Of a DNA stretch of 34,864 nucleotides, positions 30,179 to 34,864 are shown piece by piece. The DNA is from Rhodobacteraceae bacterium UBA3087. GTDB lineage: Bacteria; Pseudomonadota; Alphaproteobacteria; Rhodobacterales; Rhodobacteraceae. Within the stretch, counting starts at the first letter, position 1. Each line of letters begins with the position of its first letter. The stretch lies in assembly GCA_002367285.1 (NCBI GenBank), contig DFBF01000174.1, positions 1 through 34,864 of the forward strand, in the 5' to 3' direction. The position numbers were made by a program, and so were the translations under genes. The notes beneath the pieces are model-generated. The model did no database searches. It saw only the letters and a list, made by a program, of their open reading frames with translations, and was not told the origin of the DNA.

Positions 30179-31022
30179 ATTACCCGAAGTCGAAACCGTG
30201 CGTCGCGGGCTGTTGCCTGTGATGGAAGGCCACATCATCACCCGCGCCGATGTGCGCCGCGAAGGGCTGCGGTGGCCGTTTCCTGACCGGATGGCGGACC
30301 GTTTGACCGGGGCGCGGGTTGTGCGGTTGCGGCGGCGGTCGAAATACCTGTTGGCCGATCTGGACACGGGCGAAACGCTGATCATTCATCTGGGCATGTC
30401 CGGGCGGATGCTGATTTCCGGCACCACGCTGGGCAAATTTCATCACGACCACCCGGCGCCGGAAAAACATGACCATGTGGTGCTGGATATCGAAGGCGGC
30501 GCGCGGGTGACGTTCAACGATGCCCGCCGGTTCGGGGCGATGGATCTTTGCCCAACCGACGACCTTGCCAATCACCGTATGATCGCCGTTCTGGGGCCTG
30601 AACCCCTGGGCAATGACTTTCACGAGGACCATTTGGTTCAGGCCTTGGCAGGCAAGAACACGCCCATAAAAACCGCCCTGCTGGATCAGGGAATCATCGC
30701 TGGTCTGGGCAACATTTATGTTTGCGAAGTTCTATTTCGGGCGCATATTCACCCCACGCGCAAGGCGGGGCGGATTGCCGCAGCGCGTATCGCCGGGCTG
30801 GTTCCGATTATTCGTGATGTGCTGAGCGAGGCCATAGAAAGTGGCGGAAGTTCGTTGAAAGATTACCGCCAGGCGGACGGCGAACTGGGCTATTTCCAAC
30901 ACGCTTTTCGGGTTTATGGCCGTGAAGGGGAGCCTTGTGTCACTCCAGGCTGTGGCGGGCAAATTGGGCGAATCGTTCAGGGGGGACGCTCATCTTTCTA
31001 CTGTCCGCAATGCCAAAGATAA
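30171..31022 (+). CDS. mutM: Formamidopyrimidine-DNA glycosylase MutM (Fpg)
   Basis: MutM removes 8-oxoguanine and other oxidised bases and cleaves the abasic site. The 283-residue product starts with PELPEVETVRRGL after Met, giving the catalytic Pro and Glu; Lys58 in RRSKYL is the conserved DNA-contact Lys. The helix-two-turn-helix part shows NTPIKTALLDQGIIAGLGNI followed by YVCE. The C-terminal zinc finger is C-x4-C ... C-x2-C (CVTPGC ... FYCPQC), a spacing common in this bacterial group. The start overlaps the preceding ORF by eight bases. Confidence 0.97.
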   Translation: MPELPEVETVRRGLLPVMEGHIITRADVRREGLRWPFPDRMADRLTGARVVRLRRRSKYLLADLDTGETLIIHLGMSGRMLISGTTLGKFHHDHPAPEKHDHVVLDIEGGARVTFNDARRFGAMDLCPTDDLANHRMIAVLGPEPLGNDFHEDHLVQALAGKNTPIKTALLDQGIIAGLGNIYVCEVLFRAHIHPTRKAGRIAAARIAGLVPIIRDVLSEAIESGGSSLKDYRQADGELGYFQHAFRVYGREGEPCVTPGCGGQIGRIVQGGRSSFYCPQCQR

Positions 31023-31086
31023 CTTGATCGACGTGCTGGTCGGACTTACGACTCCGCTCCAACACAGGACAAATGGCGGGGATTCC

Positions 31087-31863
31087 ATGGCCTATAAGAA
31101 CATCATCGTTGAGATCGAAGATCACGTTGCGCTGATCAAACTGAACCGGCCCGAGGCGCTGAACGCGCTGAACCTCGAGCTGTTGGGTGAGCTGGGCGAA
31201 GCACTGGCCGATGGTCAGAAAAACGACAAGGTGCGTTGCTTTGTCATCACCGGGTCGGAAAAGGCATTCGCCGCCGGGGCCGACATCAAAATGATGGCGA
31301 CCCAGAGCTTTGTCGACGTATTCGTCGGCGATCTGTTCACCCCGGAAGAAGCCGCAATCATGCGCATCCGCAAACCGATCATCGCCGCCGTTTCCGGCTA
31401 TGCGCTGGGCGGTGGCTGTGAACTGGCCATGATGTGCGATTTCATCATCGCAGCGGACACGGCCAAGTTCGGCCAGCCTGAGGTGAACCTGGGCGTGATG
31501 GCTGGCATGGGCGGCACACAGCGCCTGACCAAATTGATTGGCCGGGCCAAGTCGATGGACATGAACCTGACCGGTCGCTTCATGGATGCCGAAGAGGCCG
31601 AACGCTCGGGCCTTGTGTCGCGCGTTGTTCCGGCCAAAAAGCTGATGGACGAAGCCATGGCCGCCGCTGGCAAGATCGCCGAAAAATCGATGATCACCGT
31701 CATGGCGATCAAGGAAACCGTGAACCGCGCCGAACAGCTGCCGCTGAGCGAAGGTATGCTGTTTGAACGCCGCGTGTTCCATTCGCTGTTCGCCACCGAG
31801 GACCAGAAAGAAGGCATGGCCGCCTTTAGCGAAAAGCGTGAAGCGCAGTTCCGCGACAAATAG
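31087..31863 (+). CDS. Enoyl-CoA hydratase (crotonase family)
   Basis: Crotonases of this type hydrate trans-2-enoyl-CoA in beta-oxidation. From the ATG at 31087, with GGCGGGGA upstream, the product has 258 residues. The oxyanion-hole parts are FAAGADIKMM and GYALGGGCELAMMCDF; the two acid residues are Glu112 and Glu132 (PEVNLGVMAGMGGTQRL), at the same spacing as Glu144 and Glu164 of the rat mitochondrial enzyme. This supports a true hydratase. A longer open frame runs back into mutM and is not used. After the stop, 31879-31900 can form an imperfect hairpin without a T run. Confidence 0.93.
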   Translation: MAYKNIIVEIEDHVALIKLNRPEALNALNLELLGELGEALADGQKNDKVRCFVITGSEKAFAAGADIKMMATQSFVDVFVGDLFTPEEAAIMRIRKPIIAAVSGYALGGGCELAMMCDFIIAADTAKFGQPEVNLGVMAGMGGTQRLTKLIGRAKSMDMNLTGRFMDAEEAERSGLVSRVVPAKKLMDEAMAAAGKIAEKSMITVMAIKETVNRAEQLPLSEGMLFERRVFHSLFATEDQKEGMAAFSEKREAQFRDK

Positions 31864-32008
31864 GCCTTTGCAACACTGGCGGTTTGCCGTATAGGCAGCC
31901 GCTATATGCGTGTGAGGCCCGCCTTGGCCAGAATCAGCCGGTTCAGAACCCGGTCGGGTGCTTTCATGCGAACCAAATGTAATCGACCCGATCCGAAGGA
32001 CCAGACAC

Positions 32009-32272
32009 ATGGCCAATTCGCCGCAAGCAAAAAAACGCGCCCGTCAGAATGAAACCCGCTTTCAAGTCAACAAAGCCCGCCGTTCGCGCATCCGCACCTA
32101 TCTGCGTAAAGTGGAAGAAGCCATCGCCGCTGGCGACCAGGCTGTCGCCGCTGCCGCTCTGAAAGAGATGCAGCCGGAACTGATGCGCGGCGTTTCGAAA
32201 GGCGTCATGCATAAGAACACCGCAGCGCGCAAAATGTCGCGTCTGTCGGCCCGCGTGAAGGCTCTGGGCTAA
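32009..32272 (+). CDS. rpsT: 30S ribosomal protein S20
   Basis: S20 binds 16S rRNA and helps early 30S assembly. The 87-residue, Lys/Arg-rich product begins ANSPQAKKRARQNETRFQVN and ends NTAARKMSRLSARVKALG, both standard for S20. The ATG at 32009 is preceded by GAAGGA at the right distance; a longer frame from 31958 is not supported. It is a single-gene unit closed by a strong terminator. Confidence 0.98.
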   Translation: MANSPQAKKRARQNETRFQVNKARRSRIRTYLRKVEEAIAAGDQAVAAAALKEMQPELMRGVSKGVMHKNTAARKMSRLSARVKALG

Positions 32273-32303
32273 GCCCGGAAATCTTCCGCAAATGTGATTG
32301 AAA

Positions 32304-32329
32304 GGACGCGCCCCGGCGCGTCCTTTTTT
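32304..32329 (+). terminator. Intrinsic terminator of rpsT
   Basis: GGACGCGCC (32304-32312) and GGCGCGTCC (32315-32323) form a perfect nine-base GC-rich stem (the two innermost pairs probably open to make the loop), followed at once by TTTTTT (32324-32329). It lies 31 bases after the rpsT stop and is the clearest terminator in the window. Confidence 0.92.
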
Positions 32330-32411
32330 CGTTTTTCTTAAGAAAAATCGGCTTTGTGCAACCCGCTTGGGATTCGTTTCGACAAAGACAGAGTCAAGCG
32401 TGAAGTTCTGT

Positions 32412-32442
32412 TGCGCGGTCCGCGCACGCCGCGCTAGCTTGC
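32412..32442 (+). promoter_or_regulatory. Possible sigma-70-type promoter for the rhodanese gene
   Basis: TTGCGC, a 17-base GC-rich spacer and CTAGCTT lie about 37 bases before the ATG at 32478. The layout fits a weak housekeeping promoter of GC-rich Alphaproteobacteria, but neither box is close to the E. coli consensus. Confidence 0.3.
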
Positions 32443-32477
32443 CCATGCGATTCACATCGTTGACTTGGGGATATGGC

Positions 32478-32927
32478 ATGGACTCGGTAGCAAAGCCGCG
32501 CATTAAAGAGGTTTTGCCTGAGGCTGCCTGGGAGATCTTGGAGAGAGATCCCAGTGCCGTTCTGGTAGACGTGCGCACGAAATCGGAATGGGCTTTCGTG
32601 GGCGTACCAGATTTGTCGTCGCTGACCAGCCGCCTGCTGCAGGTGGAATGGGCTCAGTTGCCGAACATGTCCCGCAACCCGCGCTTTGTGGGCGAGGTGC
32701 TGGAGCAATTGGGGGACGAGATCCCGCAGACGTTCCTGTTCCTGTGCCGCAGTGGCGTACGCTCGGAGGCCGGAGCCATTGCGGTTCTGGATCATCTGGC
32801 CAGTTTGGGTCAGAGCGCCGAGTGTGTGAACATTCTGGGCGGGTTCGAAGGGGACCTGAACGAGGGTGGACACAGGGGCCACAAGAACGGGTGGAAAGTG
32901 GCGGGTTTGCCCTGGCGGCAGTCCTAA
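32478..32927 (+). CDS. Rhodanese-domain protein (sulfurtransferase-like)
   Basis: A 149-residue single-domain rhodanese. Residues about 26-40 read PSAVLVDVRTKSEWAFVGVP, the usual first rhodanese motif, and the active loop is LFLCRSGVRS with the catalytic Cys at 90; the CRSGxR form is common in small rhodaneses. NILGGFEGDLNEGGHRGHKN follows near the C-terminus. It is probably cytoplasmic; the sulfur donor and acceptor are not known. The ATG at 32478 has GGGG upstream; a frame open back to 32298 crosses the rpsT terminator and is rejected. dnaA follows 78 bases later. Confidence 0.9.
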   Translation: MDSVAKPRIKEVLPEAAWEILERDPSAVLVDVRTKSEWAFVGVPDLSSLTSRLLQVEWAQLPNMSRNPRFVGEVLEQLGDEIPQTFLFLCRSGVRSEAGAIAVLDHLASLGQSAECVNILGGFEGDLNEGGHRGHKNGWKVAGLPWRQS

Positions 32928-32950
32928 CTGGGAAGATTTGGTGAGTAAAA

Positions 32951-32976
32951 CAGGGCAGAACTTGTGTTCCGCCCTG
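32951..32976 (+). promoter_or_regulatory. Stem-loop in the rhodanese-dnaA spacer
   Basis: CAGGGCAGAAC (32951-32961) pairs with GTTCCGCCCTG (32966-32976), ten of eleven positions, around the loop TTGT. It ends 29 bases before the dnaA ATG. AAAATTTT follows rather than a pure T run, so it could be a weak terminator of the rhodanese transcript or a structure in the dnaA leader. Confidence 0.5.
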
Positions 32977-33005
32977 ACGGGAAAATTTTGCGGGTCGGAG
33001 CGGAA

Positions 33006-34364
33006 ATGACGAACGAACAATGGGGACAGGTCCGGAACAAGCTGCAACAAGCAGTGGGACAGAACAATTATACCAACTGGATCGAACCTCTTGAGTTCAC
33101 GCAGTTGGAGGAGGGTGTCGCCACCTTCCTGGTGCCGACAAATTTCATGGGCAATTGGGTTCAGCGTAATTTTGGCGACAAGATCCTGAAACAGATGATC
33201 GGCGCCGGGATTTCCGTGGCCCGTCTGGAATTCTCGGTTCCTGTCAAACCCGTCGCGCGCAAAGCCGCCCCTGCCCCGGCTGCGAAAGCCCCGACAGCGG
33301 CCCCTATGGCTGACAAGGACGACCTGCCCGGCGCTGCGCTGGACGCCCGGTTCACCTTTGACAGCTTTGTCGTCGGCAAGCCGAACGAACTGGCCCATGC
33401 CGCCGCGCGTCGTGTCGCCGAAGGCGGGCCGGTGACCTTTAATCCGCTATTTCTGTATGGTGGCGTTGGCCTGGGCAAGACCCACCTGATGCACGCCATC
33501 GCCTGGGAAATGCAGGCCCGCAATCCCGAACTGCGCGTCGTGTATCTGTCGGCCGAACAGTTCATGTATCGCTTTGTACAGGCCATCCGCGAAAAGCAGA
33601 TGATGGATTTCAAATCGCTGTTCCGCTCGGTTGATGTGCTGATGGTTGACGACGTGCAATTCATTGCCGGCAAAGACAGCACGCAAGAAGAATTCTTTCA
33701 CACCTTCAACGCGCTGGTGGATCAGAACAAACAGATCATTATCTCGGCCGACCGCGCGCCGGGTGAAATCAAGGGCCTAGAAGACCGGATCAAAAGCCGT
33801 CTGCAATGCGGCCTGGTCGTCGATCTGCACCCGACTGACTACGAGTTGCGCCTGGGTGTGCTGCAAACCAAGGTCAATCAGTACCGCGAGCAATACAAGG
33901 ATCTGGTGATCGCCGAGGGCGTTCTGGAATTCCTGGCACATCGTATTTCGACCAACGTGCGCGTGCTGGAAGGTGCCCTGATGCGCCTGTTCGCGTTTGC
34001 GTCCCTTGTGGGTCGTGAAATCACGCTGGACCTGACCCAGGACTGCCTGGCCGACATTCTGCGCGCCTCTGATCGCAAGGTCACGGTTGAGGAAATCCAA
34101 CGCAAAGTGTCCGAGCATTACAACATTCGCCTGTCCGATCTGATCGGCCCCAAACGCGTGCGCACCATCGCACGGCCGCGTCAAGTGGCGATGTATCTGG
34201 CCAAGCAGCTGACCTCGCGCAGCCTGCCAGAAATCGGGCGTCGGTTCGGTGGTCGTGACCACACGACCGTCATGCATGGGGTCAAGCGGATCGATGAACT
34301 CAAGGCCGTGGACCACCAGATTGCCGAAGACCTGGAACTTTTGCGCCGCGCTCTTGAAGCATAG
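33006..34364 (+). CDS. dnaA: Chromosomal replication initiator DnaA
   Basis: DnaA binds oriC and opens the duplex. From the ATG at 33006 the product has 452 residues. Domain I (1-75) starts TNEQWGQVRNKLQQAVGQNN, as in relatives; domain II is a short Ala/Pro linker; the AAA+ domain holds Walker A GGVGLGKTH (about 152-160) and Walker B LMVDDVQF (from about 212); domain IV (about 360 to end) has the box-binding signature GRRFGGRDHTTVMHGVKRID. A GTG at 32964 would add 14 residues but lies in the loop of the leader hairpin. I find no TTATCCACA-type box in the spacers on either side. Confidence 0.98.
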   Translation: MTNEQWGQVRNKLQQAVGQNNYTNWIEPLEFTQLEEGVATFLVPTNFMGNWVQRNFGDKILKQMIGAGISVARLEFSVPVKPVARKAAPAPAAKAPTAAPMADKDDLPGAALDARFTFDSFVVGKPNELAHAAARRVAEGGPVTFNPLFLYGGVGLGKTHLMHAIAWEMQARNPELRVVYLSAEQFMYRFVQAIREKQMMDFKSLFRSVDVLMVDDVQFIAGKDSTQEEFFHTFNALVDQNKQIIISADRAPGEIKGLEDRIKSRLQCGLVVDLHPTDYELRLGVLQTKVNQYREQYKDLVIAEGVLEFLAHRISTNVRVLEGALMRLFAFASLVGREITLDLTQDCLADILRASDRKVTVEEIQRKVSEHYNIRLSDLIGPKRVRTIARPRQVAMYLAKQLTSRSLPEIGRRFGGRDHTTVMHGVKRIDELKAVDHQIAEDLELLRRALEA

Positions 34365-34469
34365 TCCAGCAAGGCCTTGACGCCCCTGCGAAACCGGGGG
34401 ACATTCCAACAAAACCAATAGCCGGGTGGGGGAGCATTCCTCCGCCCCGGTCGTCGTCAGGAGTGGGAC

Positions 34470-34864
34470 ATGAAGATCAGTATCGAACGCGGCACGTTGC
34501 TCAAGGCCGTCGGGCAAGCGCAATCGGTTGTTGAACGCCGCAATACGATCCCGATCCTGGCCAACGTGCTGATCGAAGCCGAGGGCGACAGCGTGTCGTT
34601 CCGCGCCACCGATCTGGACATCGAAGTCGTCGACAAGACCAACGCCGTGGTCGAACGCGCAGGCGCAACCACCGTATCCGCCGTAACGCTGCACGAGATC
34701 GTGCGCAAACTGCCTGACGGAGCACTGGTTCAGCTGACCGACGATGGCGCCTCGGGCCGCTTGACGGTCGAAGCGGGGCGGTCGAACTTCTCGCTGGCCA
34801 CGCTGCCAAAAGAAGACTTTCCGGTCATGGCGTCGTCGGATTATTCGGCCAATTTCTCGGCCCC
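34470..34864 (+). CDS. dnaN: DNA polymerase III beta subunit (sliding clamp), 5' part
   Basis: The frame starts with an ATG at 34470 behind a clear AGGAG site and runs off the window end, giving the first 131 residues of about 370. MKISIERGTLLKAVGQAQSV, RRNTIPILANVLIEA and SFRATDLDIEV are standard for the first clamp domain, and LPKEDFPVM follows near the edge. The order dnaA-dnaN is common in bacteria. The 105-base spacer after dnaA has a ten-base palindrome (34370-34379) and an imperfect hairpin around 34422-34450, but no evident promoter box. Confidence 0.97.
   Translation, partial: MKISIERGTLLKAVGQAQSVVERRNTIPILANVLIEAEGDSVSFRATDLDIEVVDKTNAVVERAGATTVSAVTLHEIVRKLPDGALVQLTDDGASGRLTVEAGRSNFSLATLPKEDFPVMASSDYSANFSA

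Noticed and set aside
30940..32016. 358-codon minus-strand open frame
   Set aside because: It is antisense to mutM, the crotonase and the rpsT start, with His/Gln/Phe-rich random composition; all three sense genes are certain.
32273..33005. oriC upstream of dnaA
   Set aside because: No TTATCCACA-like DnaA boxes or AT-rich unwinding stretch were seen; the region is explained by a terminator, the rhodanese gene and a stem-loop.
34422..34450. Stem-loop in the dnaA-dnaN spacer as a terminator
   Set aside because: The pairing is imperfect with several bulges and no T run follows.

Overview
The window looks like the chromosome of an alphaproteobacterium, most likely a Rhodobacterales/Roseobacter-group species. 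The reasons are a flagellar gene set of the alphaproteobacterial type (flbT, flaF, a MotE-like gene, a DUF1217-type gene, a short flgA, a flgJ without muramidase), CtrA-like TTAA-N7-TTAA sites in divergent promoter regions, and a ubiB-ubiE-mutM-crotonase-rpsT-dnaA-dnaN block. No outside search was possible; names rest on reading the translations.

Layout. Bases 1-514 hold degenerate insertion-sequence remnants: an IS3-type transposase fragment on the minus strand and a frameshifted IS21 istA fragment on the plus strand, ending against the fliP stop codon. From 515 to 26154 there is a dense flagellar cluster in alternating blocks. These are: leftward fliF-fliH-fliN-fliP; rightward fliL, a small coiled-coil membrane gene, a motE-like gene, motA, an 813-residue secreted protein, a 389-base gap, flhA-fliR-flhB and a FliJ-like gene; leftward flgB-flgC-fliE-fliQ-flgF-flgG-flgA-flgH and a second fliL-like gene; rightward fliI; leftward flagellin-flaF-flbT-DUF1217; leftward flgJ-flgN-like; rightward fliK-flgD. 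Together they encode the export gate (FliP, FliQ, FliR, FlhA, FlhB), its ATPase parts (FliI, FliH, FliJ-like), the MS ring, rod, L ring, one stator subunit (MotA) with accessory proteins, hook-length and hook-cap proteins, one flagellin and its regulators FlbT and FlaF. Expected partners not present here are fliG, fliM, motB, flgE, flgI, flgK and flgL. They may lie beyond the IS remnants or elsewhere.

From 26155 to the end the window is housekeeping: an APH-type phosphotransferase with no clear start codon, ubiB and ubiE (ubiquinone synthesis), a small AT-richer patch of membrane-protein ORFs that looks partly broken, mutM (DNA repair), a crotonase, rpsT with a strong intrinsic terminator, a rhodanese-domain protein, dnaA behind a leader stem-loop, and the start of dnaN.

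Points of most interest are the MotE-like/MotA/813-residue secreted protein set without motB, CtrA-like sites between divergent flagellar operons, stem-loops in the flagellin leader beside flbT/flaF, long G and C homopolymers in fliK, and an apparent composition shift near flgH/flgA. I found no tRNA, rRNA, CRISPR array or prophage, and no clearly undescribed system.
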